Below, piece after piece: positions 1 through 7,388 of a stretch of DNA of 8,928 nucleotides. Origin of the DNA: Methylophilaceae bacterium UBA6140 (GTDB taxonomy: Bacteria; Pseudomonadota; Gammaproteobacteria; Burkholderiales; Methylophilaceae). Position numbers and translations under genes: made by a program. The stretch covers positions 1 through 8,928 of the forward strand of contig DIVE01000067.1 of NCBI GenBank assembly GCA_002423265.1. Reading direction: 5' to 3'. The notes beneath the pieces are model-generated. The model was given only the letters and a program-made list of their open reading frames with translations, searched no databases and had not been told where the DNA came from. Position 1 is the first letter of the stretch. Each line of letters opens with the position of its first letter.

Positions 1-96
1 TATTTCACCATACCGGCTCTGAAGCTGGCGGAAAATCTCACGAATGCAGGCTTGCAGGGCTGTTCTGATCATGAAGCCGAAAAGTCATCAAGGCAG
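1..96. other. Left-edge segment, coding content unresolved
   Basis: This stretch lies beyond the terminator that closes the minus-strand operon. Two readings are possible. A plus-strand gene entering from the left could end here, with in-frame stops at 20-22 (TGA) or 66-68 (TGA); the bidirectional terminator that follows fits convergent genes. Alternatively, a minus-strand ORF starts with ATG at 72 and stays open to the window edge (24 codons, beginning MIRTALQACIREIF). That ORF has no visible Shine-Dalgarno sequence and leaves almost no room for a promoter after the terminator. I favour the convergent reading, but too little sequence is present to decide and no product is recognisable. Confidence 0.3.
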
Positions 97-127
97 AAAA
101 AAGGCCCGGAAAATTCCGGGCCTTTTT
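97..127. terminator. Bidirectional Rho-independent terminator
   Basis: A perfect 9-bp stem, GGCCCGGAA (103-111) against TTCCGGGCC (114-122), has a two-base AA loop (or a four-base loop if the last A-T pair opens). It is flanked by six A (97-102) on the left and five T (123-127) on the right. Either strand therefore gives a GC-rich hairpin followed by a U-tract. It lies 25 bases beyond the stop codon of the SbtB-like gene, so it probably ends the long minus-strand transcription unit and may also end a plus-strand gene coming from the left. Confidence 0.9.
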
Positions 128-151
128 GCTTTGGTCGGCAGTTATTCGGCT

Positions 152-460
152 TCAGTACTTTTCCGGCCGCAACACGTCCACCTCCGAGAAATAAAGACTG
201 AGACCATAGTTGCTGGAATATTTGGTCATCACCTCGGTCGCGATTTCATTCGCCACTGCCGATTCGCAGAGAATCTCCATGCGTATGGTGCGGTCGGCTT
301 CCCAGATACCCTCGCGCACCCCGTGCGAGCCGCTACCGCGCACATCGCTCACGGTGTAGCCATGCGCGCCCAGTCTTTTCACATCTTCGCTCAGCAGTTT
401 TTCCAGCGTCGCCTCGGCGATGATCACCAGCAGTTCACGACGGAATTTTCTCAATGACAT
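152..460 (-). CDS. SbtB-like PII family protein, partner of the SbtA-type bicarbonate permease
   Basis: Small PII-fold protein of 102 residues. It resembles cyanobacterial SbtB along its length: beta-strand FRRELLVIIAE near the start, a T-loop-like segment at about 41-57 (RGSGSHGVREG), a core strand RTIRMEILCES (58-68), and a late strand SLYFSEVDVLRP. SbtB proteins form trimers, bind adenine nucleotides and bind SbtA to regulate bicarbonate uptake; a related protein, CPII of Thiomonas, responds to bicarbonate with ADP/AMP. Position 25 bases downstream of the sbtA-like gene supports the same pairing. The start at 460 has an AGGAG (466-470) five bases upstream. The protein ends RPEKY and lacks the CGPxGC C-terminal tail of cyanobacterial SbtB. 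It has no canonical GlnB motifs (no TGKIGDGKI, no uridylylation tyrosine context), so it is not a GlnB/GlnK copy. Last gene of the unit. Confidence 0.82.
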   Translation of the reverse strand: MSLRKFRRELLVIIAEATLEKLLSEDVKRLGAHGYTVSDVRGSGSHGVREGIWEADRTIRMEILCESAVANEIATEVMTKYSSNYGLSLYFSEVDVLRPEKY

Positions 461-485
461 GGTCTCTCCTCAGGGATCAATCGCA

Positions 486-1439
486 TCAGCCGGAAAAATA
501 TCTGGCCATGCCGATATAAATGGGAATGCCGAGCACGATATTGAACGGAAACACCACGCCCAGCGCTATGGTAATCGAAAGCCCGGCATTGGCTTCCGGC
601 ACCGCGATACGCATAGCGGTCGGCGCGGCGATGTAACTCGCGCTGGCCGCCAGCGTCGCCAGCACGGCAACGCCGCCCGTCGAAAGGTCAAGCAGCAACC
701 CGCAGGCGATGCCGATCAAGGCCAGTACCGGCGGTATGCAAACGCCAATCAGGATGACGCGCAAGCCATATTGCCGCAGCAGGGCCAGATGGCCACCGGC
801 GACGAGACCGAGTTCAAGCAGAAAGAGCGCCAGCACACCCTTGAATGGATCGACGAACAGGGCCTTGATCGGCTGCGTACCTTCAACACCGCCGATATAA
901 CCGATCACCAGACCGCCGATCAGCAGCAGTACGCTCTTGCCGAAAAAGACGTCATGCACGAGTCCGCCCCACTGCGGCTTGATATCGCTACCATGCTGTT
1001 TCTCGGCGAACAGTTTGGCGATCAGCACACCGGCGACGATGCCGGGCGCTTCCATCACCGCCACCCAGAGCGCTGCGTGTTCTTCATGGGGTATGCCGGC
1101 CCGCATCAGCGCGGCAGTGACGACAGCAAAAGTGACGACACTGACCGAACCGAAATGGGCGCCGATCGAGGCGCTGTCGGCAACCGACAGCCTGAGCAGC
1201 CGTAGCAGCGGGAAAAGCAAAAACGGGATAAGGAAGCTCAGCGTAATGACCGCGATAACTTCCGGCACCAGCTGCAACACCGGCTGTTTGGACAGCTCAA
1301 GACCACCCTTGAGGCCGATCGCCAGCAACAGGTAAATGGAAAGCGTCTCATACAAGGCTTCCGGCAGGCGCAGATCGGACTTGGCCAGCCGGGCAAAAAC
1401 ACCCAGAAGAAAAAAGAGAATAACAACGTCGAAAACCAA
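486..1439 (-). CDS. sbtA: SbtA-type sodium-dependent bicarbonate permease
   Basis: Inner-membrane protein of 317 residues, predicted to import bicarbonate with Na+ to feed carbon fixation or carboxylation. By eye there are about ten membrane segments (roughly 3-20, 29-49, 57-80, 88-113, 121-143, 161-184, 198-221, 224-250, 255-279, 285-311). The soluble break around 144-160 splits two five-helix halves, as in SbtA. Characteristic stretches are AHFGSVSVVTF (94-104), SASYIAAPTAMRIAVPEAN (266-284) and GVVFPFNIVLGIPIY (294-308). It is shorter than the cyanobacterial protein (about 370 residues). The start is a TTG at 1439 with a modest AAAGG (1448-1452) eight bases upstream; the next in-frame ATG lies deep inside the protein (M112), so TTG is the only sensible start. 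It follows the VOC gene by 15 bases and precedes the SbtB-like gene by 25. Substrate is inferred from family and pairing. Confidence 0.85.
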   Translation of the reverse strand: MVFDVVILFFLLGVFARLAKSDLRLPEALYETLSIYLLLAIGLKGGLELSKQPVLQLVPEVIAVITLSFLIPFLLFPLLRLLRLSVADSASIGAHFGSVSVVTFAVVTAALMRAGIPHEEHAALWVAVMEAPGIVAGVLIAKLFAEKQHGSDIKPQWGGLVHDVFFGKSVLLLIGGLVIGYIGGVEGTQPIKALFVDPFKGVLALFLLELGLVAGGHLALLRQYGLRVILIGVCIPPVLALIGIACGLLLDLSTGGVAVLATLAASASYIAAPTAMRIAVPEANAGLSITIALGVVFPFNIVLGIPIYIGMARYFSG

Positions 1440-1454
1440 TCCGGGAACCTTTCG

Positions 1455-1829
1455 TTATTCGATTTGCGAGAACTCGAGCGCATTGCCGTCGGGGTCGCGG
1501 CAGAACAGCGCAGCCCTGCCGGATTTGCTCTTGCTGTATGGAATGCCCGCAGCTTCCAGCGCCTCAACGACATCGTCCAGACTCTTCACGTGCATGGCAA
1601 GGTGGATATCACGACCGCCATGCGCCGGGCGCTGCACGCCGGCATAAGGGTTATCGACTTCCATCAGATGGATCTGGTTGGGGCCGATGTCATACCAGAC
1701 CCCCGCGAACTCGCGCTCCGGGCGCTTCGGATCAGGCTTCAGCCCGAGCAACCCTTCGTAAAAAGCTCTTGATCTGGCCAGATCGGCAATGATCAGCCCG
1801 GTATGCAAATAATGTGTAATTTCAATCAT
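1455..1829 (-). CDS. VOC superfamily (glyoxalase/bleomycin-resistance fold) protein
   Basis: Protein of 124 residues with the paired beta-alpha-beta-beta-beta modules of the vicinal oxygen chelate fold. Seen: HTGLIIADLARSRAFYEGLLG (9-29, split as the first strand and helix), WYDIGPNQIHLMEV (45-58), DIHLAMHVKSLDDVVEAL (74-91), and FCRDPDGNALEFSQ (109-122). H9, H76 and E119 are in the usual metal-ligand positions, with H54 as another candidate, so a metal-dependent enzyme is likely. VOC proteins include glyoxalase I, dioxygenases, epimerases and drug-binding proteins; the sequence alone does not tell which. The small size and single domain pair fit a dimeric glyoxalase-like enzyme. ATG at 1829 has AGGTGA at 1833-1838. 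It sits between the DUF486 and sbtA genes, 18 and 15 bases away, with no obvious functional link to either. Confidence 0.85.
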   Translation of the reverse strand: MIEITHYLHTGLIIADLARSRAFYEGLLGLKPDPKRPEREFAGVWYDIGPNQIHLMEVDNPYAGVQRPAHGGRDIHLAMHVKSLDDVVEALEAAGIPYSKSKSGRAALFCRDPDGNALEFSQIE

Positions 1830-1847
1830 GGCTCACCTGCACTTGAA

Positions 1848-2189
1848 TTATGACCTGAACATGAAATAAACCGCACCAAGCAGGCATAATGCTGCCCAGA
1901 GAAAATCCAGCTTGACCGGCTGTTGCATATAGAAAATAGCGAACGGCACGAACACCGCCAGCGTAATTACTTCCTGCATGATCTTGAGTTGCGCCAGCGA
2001 AAGTACGGTAAAGCCGATGCGATTCGCCGGCACCTGAAACATATATTCAAACAGGGCGATACCCCAGCTGACCAGCGCAGCGACCATCCATGGTTTATCG
2101 TTGAGATTCTTCAGGTGTGCATACCAGGCGAACGTCATGAATACGTTCGACAGAATCAGCAAGCCGGCAGCTTGCATCCAGGCTGGCAT
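1848..2189 (-). CDS. DUF486 family small membrane protein
   Basis: Membrane protein of 113 residues with four hydrophobic segments (about 6-24, 33-51, 60-86, 94-111). It carries the family hallmark LAQLKIMQEVITL (65-77), preceded by QVPANRIG (52-59), typical of DUF486, a family related to small drug/metabolite-transporter-like proteins. Function is unknown; a transport or membrane-adaptor role is only a guess. The start is chosen at ATG 2189 because a GGAG (2195-2198) lies five bases upstream. An adjacent in-frame GTG at 2192 would add one residue but leaves only two bases to the GGAG. It follows glnB by 23 bases and precedes the VOC gene by 18, so co-transcription is likely. Confidence 0.85.
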   Translation of the reverse strand: MPAWMQAAGLLILSNVFMTFAWYAHLKNLNDKPWMVAALVSWGIALFEYMFQVPANRIGFTVLSLAQLKIMQEVITLAVFVPFAIFYMQQPVKLDFLWAALCLLGAVYFMFRS

Positions 2190-2212
2190 CACCGCTCCGT
2201 CAGATAGCGTGA

Positions 2213-2566
<354 letters not shown>

Positions 2567-2592
2567 TTAACCGCCCAAAGCGGGACTGTGTC

Positions 2593-4197
2593 CTAGGACG
2601 AGAATTTGAATTTCGATGTTATCGGATATCGGCGGTCTTTGCCAAACCCCCGGTGCGTGATGCGCACGCCTACCGGCGCCTGGCGACGCTTGTATTCGTT
2701 ACGGTCGATCAGATTGAGAACACGCGTCACATCTTCCTCGCGATAGCCCATGCCGATGATTTCCTGATGCCCGCAGTCATGCTCCACATAGGCTTCCATG
2801 ATGGCATCAAGCACTTCATAAGGCGGCAGGCTGTCCTGATCGGTCTGCCCCGGCCGCAACTCGGCCGATGGCGGTCTGCTGATAATGCGCTGCGGAATGA
2901 CCGGCGAAATCTGATTACGGTATTGCGCCAGCTTGTAAACCAGGGTCTTCGGCACATCCTTCAGCAGCGAGAAACCGCCGGCCATATCTCCGTACAGAGT
3001 GGAATAACCGACTGCCATCTCGCTCTTGTTACCGGTGGTAAGCACGATACTGCCGAACTTGTTCGACAGCGCCATCAGCAGCATGCCGCGTATGCGGGCC
3101 TGCAGATTCTCCTCCGTGGCGTCGAACGGCAAGCCGCTGAAATCCGCAGCAAGTGTCTGGCAAAAGAGGTCGTACAGCGGCTTGATCGCCAGCTCGGAAT
3201 ATTTGACGCCGACGATAGCTGCCATCGCTTTGGCATCCTGCACGCTCATATCCGACGTGAACTCCGAAGGCATCATGACAACCCGCACTGTACCCGCACC
3301 CAGAGCGTCGACCGCGATCGCCAGCGTCAGCGCCGAATCGACACCGCCGGAAAGCCCCAGCACCACACCGGGAAAACCGTTCTTCTGCACATAGTCTCTC
3401 AGACCGAGACAGAGCGCCTTGTAAACCGAAGGCTCCAGCGCCAGATTCGGTATCTTTTCCGCAGCCTGCGGCTCCCTGCCCTTCACCTCAACCAGCCCGA
3501 GTGATTCTTCGTATTCAACCAGCTGCTGCGTAAGATTGCCTACCGAATTCAGCACGAAGGATGCGCCATCGAATACCAGTTCATCCTGGCCACCCACCAG
3601 ATTAGCGTAAATCAGAGGCAGGCCGGTTTCCCTGACCCGCGCGCGCGCGACTTCGTAGCGCTCGCTCTGCTTCTCGATATGAAACGGCGAAGCATTCAAT
3701 GCCAGCAGCATCTCAGCCCCCGCCTGCCTTGCCTTGGCAGCGGGGCCCGGTTCCCAGATGTCGGCGCAAATCAGCACACCGAGGCGCACGCCGTCATGTG
3801 TGAAAACCAGAGGTTCGCTGCCTGCCGTGAAATAACGCACTTCGTCGAAGACACTGTAATTGGGCAGGATATGCTTGTGGTAGGTGGCCTGAAGCGCCCC
3901 GTTTTCGATCAGAGAAGCAGCGTTGTAGCAAAGGCCATCCTGCATGACAGGGTGGCCGACAAGAACGGCGATGCCCTCGATCCCTGCTGCCAGATTCTTC
4001 AGCGCTGCGGCACACGCCTGGTTGAAATCCTCGCGTAACAGCAGGTCTTCAGGCGGATAACCGCTGAGCGCCAGCTCCGGCGTAAGCAACAGGCTCGCAC
4101 CCGCATGCCTTGCCTGTGTCGCGTATTGCAGAATTTTTGCGGCGTTGCCGCTGATGTCACCGACGGTACAGTTGATCTGCGCAATGGCGATTTTCAT
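2593..4197 (-). CDS. nadE: Glutamine-dependent NAD+ synthetase
   Basis: Cytosolic two-domain enzyme of 534 residues making NAD+ from nicotinic acid adenine dinucleotide, ATP and glutamine. The N-terminal nitrilase-like glutaminase domain (1 to about 240) shows the Glu-Lys-Cys triad: E41 in TPELALSGYPPEDLL, K108 in YHKHILPNY, C144 in LICADIWE. The C-terminal synthetase domain has the PP-loop SGGVDS (283-288), TTGNKSEMAVGYSTLYGDMA region (387-406) and KRRQAPVG (503-510). Length is normal for the glutamine-type enzyme. I start at ATG 4197, which gives the conserved MKIAIAQINC beginning. A longer frame from TTG 4266 overlaps the stop of the ankyrin gene and would add 23 residues of unconserved look; neither start has a good Shine-Dalgarno. 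It is 65 bases downstream of the ankyrin gene and directly upstream of glnB. Confidence 0.96.
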   Translation of the reverse strand: MKIAIAQINCTVGDISGNAAKILQYATQARHAGASLLLTPELALSGYPPEDLLLREDFNQACAAALKNLAAGIEGIAVLVGHPVMQDGLCYNAASLIENGALQATYHKHILPNYSVFDEVRYFTAGSEPLVFTHDGVRLGVLICADIWEPGPAAKARQAGAEMLLALNASPFHIEKQSERYEVARARVRETGLPLIYANLVGGQDELVFDGASFVLNSVGNLTQQLVEYEESLGLVEVKGREPQAAEKIPNLALEPSVYKALCLGLRDYVQKNGFPGVVLGLSGGVDSALTLAIAVDALGAGTVRVVMMPSEFTSDMSVQDAKAMAAIVGVKYSELAIKPLYDLFCQTLAADFSGLPFDATEENLQARIRGMLLMALSNKFGSIVLTTGNKSEMAVGYSTLYGDMAGGFSLLKDVPKTLVYKLAQYRNQISPVIPQRIISRPPSAELRPGQTDQDSLPPYEVLDAIMEAYVEHDCGHQEIIGMGYREEDVTRVLNLIDRNEYKRRQAPVGVRITHRGFGKDRRYPITSKFKFSS

Positions 4198-4262
4198 GAA
4201 GTCACTGTCGATCCGCTGTTGAATTGATATTTGCTGCAGGCTGTCGTCGCGGTTGTCCGGGG

Positions 4263-5198
4263 TCAATTACCGCCGGCATCCTTGATCAATTTGACGATCT
4301 CCGCGTTCTTGTTTTTCAGCGCGTAGACGTAGGCTGTCAGCCCGTACTGGTCGCGCACCTTGACCTTGGCGCCGCTGTCCAGCAGCAACTTCACCATCTT
4401 TTCGTCGCCGTTCGATACCGCCAGATGCAGCAAGGGCGTGGACTGCGAATCCTTGTGATTGACGTTGGCACCGAACTTGATCAGCTCGGCGGCGGCTTCA
4501 ACCTGCGATTTCCTTACCGCCCAGGTCAAGGCCGTCCATTTCTGGTGATCGAAGGAATCGATCTGAGCCCCCCGCTCCAGCAGGGCCGTGATGGCCTCCA
4601 GATTGCCTTCACGGGCAGCGTACATCAGCGCTGTCGCCCCATAGCGATCACGCAGAAAGGTATCGGCACCGTTATCCATCAGAATCTTGATGGTTTGCAC
4701 ATCGCCGTTCTTGGCTGCATACATCAGTACCGATTTGCCATCGTCGCTTTTGGAGTTTGGATCAACCCCGTGCTTGATCAGCAGATCGATCATTTCGTGA
4801 AAACCTGAAGTCGCCGCCATACCGAGCGCACTCCAGCCCGAATTGTCTCGCGCCCTGACATCGGCCCCATGGGCCAGCAGGACTTTGGCCGTCGCAACAT
4901 GATTCTTCTTGGCGGCGAACATCAGCGGCGTCCAGCCGCCCTTGTCCCTGGCGTTGACGTTGGCGCCCCGCTTCAGCAAGGCCAGAGCCGTATCGGCCTG
5001 ATCCTTGCGTGCAGCATACATGAGGGCGGTAATGCCATCGGTATCCTGCGTATTGGGATTGACGCCGGACTCCAGCATCGCATCCACCATGGGCACATCG
5101 CCCTGTGCAGCCACCGTCAGCAGGTAGGGCAGCTCTTCGGCGCTGACCGGGTTCATCAGCATCCCCAGCAACAACATCAGAAATAATCGGTTCAGCAT
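4263..5198 (-). CDS. Exported ankyrin-repeat protein, nine repeats
   Basis: Protein of 311 residues. It begins with a signal peptide (MLNRLFLMLLLGMLMNPVSA, likely cut after residue 20 before EELPY), so a periplasmic location is predicted. The remainder is almost entirely ankyrin repeats of 33 residues, about nine in a row, with the usual D-x-x-G-x-T-A/P-L-M-x-A-A pattern (for example DTDGITALMYAARKD and DRYGATALMYAAREG) and GANVN/GADV turns. Ankyrin arrays bind other proteins and have no enzymatic activity; the partner is unknown. The upstream in-frame ATG at 5357 lies inside sucD and would hide the signal peptide. ATG at 5198 has AGGA (5205-5208) six bases upstream and begins 16 bases after sucD. 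The stop TGA is 4263-4265. Position between sucCD and nadE suggests co-transcription, not a known shared pathway. Confidence 0.88.
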   Translation of the reverse strand: MLNRLFLMLLLGMLMNPVSAEELPYLLTVAAQGDVPMVDAMLESGVNPNTQDTDGITALMYAARKDQADTALALLKRGANVNARDKGGWTPLMFAAKKNHVATAKVLLAHGADVRARDNSGWSALGMAATSGFHEMIDLLIKHGVDPNSKSDDGKSVLMYAAKNGDVQTIKILMDNGADTFLRDRYGATALMYAAREGNLEAITALLERGAQIDSFDHQKWTALTWAVRKSQVEAAAELIKFGANVNHKDSQSTPLLHLAVSNGDEKMVKLLLDSGAKVKVRDQYGLTAYVYALKNKNAEIVKLIKDAGGN

Positions 5199-5214
5199 GG
5201 CAGTTCCTGTCTGG

Positions 5215-6096
5215 TTATCCCGCTTTGGCCTTGATCGCTGCCTGCACTGCGGCACCAAGTCCGGCAGGCGAACTGGCGACGGCAACACCTGCATTTTCCA
5301 GCGCGCGTATCTTGTCTTCGGCCTTACCGCTGCCGCCCGAAATGATGGCACCGGCATGCCCCATGCGCTTGCCCTTGGGCGCGGTCTGACCGGCGATATA
5401 ACCGGCCACCGGTTTTTTCACGTGCGATTTGATGTATTCGGCGGCCGCTTCTTCATCGCTGCCGCCGATTTCGCCGACCATGATGATTGCTTCGGTTTCC
5501 GGGTCGGCCTCGAACAACTGCAGACACTCGATAAAGTTGAGCCCGCGTATCGGGTCGCCACCGATACCGATACAGGTGGACTGGCCGAGACCCAGCGCTG
5601 TGGTCTGATGCACGGCTTCATAAGTCAACGTACCGGAACGGGAAACGATGCCGACCTTGCCGCGCAAGTGAATGCTGCCCGGCATGATACCGATCTTGCA
5701 TTCGTCAGGCGTGATGACGCCGGGACAATTGGGGCCGATCAACCTGACGTTGTTGGCTTTCAACGCCGCCTTGACATTGAGCATGTCCAGCACCGGAATA
5801 CCTTCTGTGATGCAGACGATCAACTCGATACCGGCATCGGCCGCTTCGAGGATGGAATCGGCAGCGAAGGCAGGCGGCACGTAAATCACCGAAGCATTGG
5901 CGGCGGTCTCCGCCACCGCATCGCGCATGGTGTTGAATACCGGCAGCCCCAGATGACGCTGGCCGCCCTTGCCCGGCGTAACGCCGCCGACCATCCGTGT
6001 ACCGTAAGCCAGCGCCTGCTCGGAGTGGAAAGTGCCCTGTTTGCCGGTAAAACCCTGACACAAGACTTTGGTATTTTTATTGACCAGAACACTCAT
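5215..6096 (-). CDS. sucD: Succinyl-CoA synthetase alpha subunit
   Basis: Cytosolic alpha subunit, 293 residues, of the TCA-cycle enzyme converting succinyl-CoA, ADP/GDP and phosphate to succinate, CoA and ATP/GTP. The N-terminal CoA-binding Rossmann domain shows [16 protein letters not shown] (13-28) and the switch [15 protein letters not shown] (31-45). The ligase domain has [10 protein letters not shown] (121-130), [10 protein letters not shown] (152-161), [10 protein letters not shown] (207-216) and the phosphorylated histidine H247 in [10 protein letters not shown]. Length is normal. ATG 6096 overlaps the sucC stop by four bases (ATGA), with AAGG (6104-6107) seven bases upstream, indicating translational coupling for the two-subunit complex. 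The frame is open further upstream, to an ATG at 6291 inside sucC, but that extension has no family resemblance. Confidence 0.97.
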   Translation of the reverse strand: MSVLVNKNTKVLCQGFTGKQGTFHSEQALAYGTRMVGGVTPGKGGQRHLGLPVFNTMRDAVAETAANASVIYVPPAFAADSILEAADAGIELIVCITEGIPVLDMLNVKAALKANNVRLIGPNCPGVITPDECKIGIMPGSIHLRGKVGIVSRSGTLTYEAVHQTTALGLGQSTCIGIGGDPIRGLNFIECLQLFEADPETEAIIMVGEIGGSDEEAAAEYIKSHVKKPVAGYIAGQTAPKGKRMGHAGAIISGGSGKAEDKIRALENAGVAVASSPAGLGAAVQAAIKAKAG

Positions 6097-7262
6097 GATG
6101 AAACCTTCACAGAATTCACAGCCTGCTGCGCAGCATCGGTCAGACCGCTTGCAGAAATGATCGAAAGGCCGCTTTCCGACAGCATCTTGCGGCCCAGCTC
6201 GACGTTGGTGCCTTCCAGCCGCACCACCACGGGAATCTCGATACCAACCTCCCTGACTGCGGTAATGATGCCCTCGGCAATGATGTCGCAACGCATGATG
6301 CCGCCGAAGATGTTGACCAGAATCGCCTTGACGTTGCTATCGGCCAGAATGATCTTGAAGGCTTTGGCCACAGTTTCTGCCGTTGCGCCGCCGCCGACAT
6401 CGAGGAAATTGGCAGGCGCGCCGCCATGCAGCTTGATCAGATCCATGGTCGCCATCGCCAGCCCGGCGCCGTTCACCATGCAACCGATGTTGCCGTTGAG
6501 CGCAATGTAGTTGAGACCAGCGTGGTGCGCTTCGGCCTCTTTCGGGTCTTCCTGGCTCCAGTCGCGCTGCTCGGCCAATGCCTTTTGCCGGTACAACGCG
6601 TTATCGTCCACGCTCATCTTGCAGTCCAGCGCCACCAGTGCGCCTTCGGTAGTGATGACCAGCGGATTGATTTCAAGCAGGGCCAGATCGTTTTCCTTGA
6701 ACAGGCGGTACAAACCTTTGAGCAACCGAGTGAAAGCGCCGATCTGCTCGCCGCTCAGACCGAGTTTGAAAGCCAGGTTGCGCGCCTGAAAATCCACCAG
6801 GCCGTTCAACGGGTCACACACTTCCTGCAAGATCTGTTCGGGGCTGGTCTGCGCGATTTCCTCGATGTCCATGCCGCCTGCCGAAGAAGCCACGACAACG
6901 ATACGCTCCAGACTTCTGTCGACCAGCATGGAAAGATAAAGCTCACGCGCGATCGGCAGCGTTTCCTCCACCAGCACCGTATTGACCGGCTGACCGTCAG
7001 GCGCGTTCTGATAAGTCACCAGACGGCGGCCGAGCAGATCGGTCGCCAGCGCCTGCAGCTCCGCCTCGGATTTGACCACCTTGACGCCACCCGCCTTGCC
7101 GCGGCCGCCGGCATGCACCTGCGCTTTCAGCACCCAGGCGCTGCCACCCAGTGTATGGGCCGCATCTTTGGCCTGTTGCGTGGTTTCAGCAAGAATACTT
7201 TGGGGGATGGGCAGGCCATAGCGTTGCAACAACTGTTTGGCCTGAAATTCATGGAGATTCAT
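6093..7262 (-). CDS. sucC: Succinyl-CoA synthetase (ADP-forming) beta subunit
   Basis: Beta subunit, 389 residues (E. coli SucC is 388), supplying the ATP-grasp nucleotide site of succinyl-CoA synthetase. It starts with the conserved [18 protein letters not shown], has the ATP-grasp [17 protein letters not shown] (46-62), metal-site residues E197 and N199 in LLEINPL and D213 in ALDCKMS, and the C-terminal domain motifs [15 protein letters not shown] (260-274), [14 protein letters not shown] (280-293) and [16 protein letters not shown] (317-332). The ATG at 7262 matches the family start; no clear Shine-Dalgarno precedes it. It is the first gene of the minus-strand cluster and diverges from serB. 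No sucAB genes lie in the window, so whether it serves an oxidative or a biosynthetic/reductive TCA branch cannot be told here. Confidence 0.97.
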   Translation of the reverse strand: MNLHEFQAKQLLQRYGLPIPQSILAETTQQAKDAAHTLGGSAWVLKAQVHAGGRGKAGGVKVVKSEAELQALATDLLGRRLVTYQNAPDGQPVNTVLVEETLPIARELYLSMLVDRSLERIVVVASSAGGMDIEEIAQTSPEQILQEVCDPLNGLVDFQARNLAFKLGLSGEQIGAFTRLLKGLYRLFKENDLALLEINPLVITTEGALVALDCKMSVDDNALYRQKALAEQRDWSQEDPKEAEAHHAGLNYIALNGNIGCMVNGAGLAMATMDLIKLHGGAPANFLDVGGGATAETVAKAFKIILADSNVKAILVNIFGGIMRCDIIAEGIITAVREVGIEIPVVVRLEGTNVELGRKMLSESGLSIISASGLTDAAQQAVNSVKVSS

Positions 7263-7388
7263 GGGCGTGGCAATGCGATTCGGAAAAGTTCTATTTTGGC
7301 CGAAAACGTCACATTACGCCACCATGCTGGTAGAGGGTCCGGCAAAAAAGCCGCTATAATCACGCATCGATCAATCAAGAAATTTCTC
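7263..7388. promoter_or_regulatory. Divergent sucC/serB intergenic region
   Basis: This 126-base gap separates the divergent sucC and serB starts and must hold the promoters of both transcripts. On the plus strand there is a perfect TATAAT (see separate entry). On the minus strand I could not find a convincing pair of -35 and -10 boxes for sucC. Two small symmetrical elements are visible: CGGC-AAAAAA-GCCG (7340-7353), which lies just upstream of the serB -10 box, and AGAAATTTCT (7378-7387), directly before the serB ATG. Either could be an operator, but both are short enough to be chance. Confidence 0.55.
7355..7360 (+). promoter_or_regulatory. Probable -10 box of the serB promoter
   Basis: The hexamer TATAAT matches the sigma-70 consensus exactly and lies 28 bases before the serB ATG, predicting a short leader of about 20 bases. 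No good -35 box is seen at the right distance (the bases around 7330-7338 read GTAGAGGGT), so the promoter may depend on an activator or be weak. The imperfect -35 lowers confidence. Confidence 0.5.

Noticed and set aside
420..1205. Long plus-strand open frame opposite the sbtA-like gene
   Set aside because: Its product is rich in Gln, Arg, His and Asp with no domain pattern, and it lies antisense to a clear ten-helix permease. It is a by-product of the GC-rich codon use of sbtA.
2591..2598. TCCTAGGA palindrome at the nadE stop
   Set aside because: Too short to be a terminator or operator, with no T-tract and no repeat elsewhere in the gap.
5199..5357. Longer start for the ankyrin protein at 5357
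   Set aside because: The added 53 residues overlap the sucD coding end in another frame and would bury the signal peptide. The start at 5198 has a good ribosome site.
5197..6510. Plus-strand open frame of 437 codons opposite sucD and sucC
   Set aside because: The opposite strand codes for sucD and sucC with every family motif. The plus-strand translation is low-complexity and has no recognisable fold or ribosome site.
7378..7387. AGAAATTTCT palindrome directly before the serB ATG
   Set aside because: Ten AT-rich symmetrical bases occur often by chance, and there is no second copy or sign of a stable hairpin.
6426..7388. Large N-terminal extension of SerB (602-residue reading)
   Set aside because: The extra 321 residues are the antisense of sucC. 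A promoter box at 7355-7360 and the normal SerB domain layout place the start at 7389.
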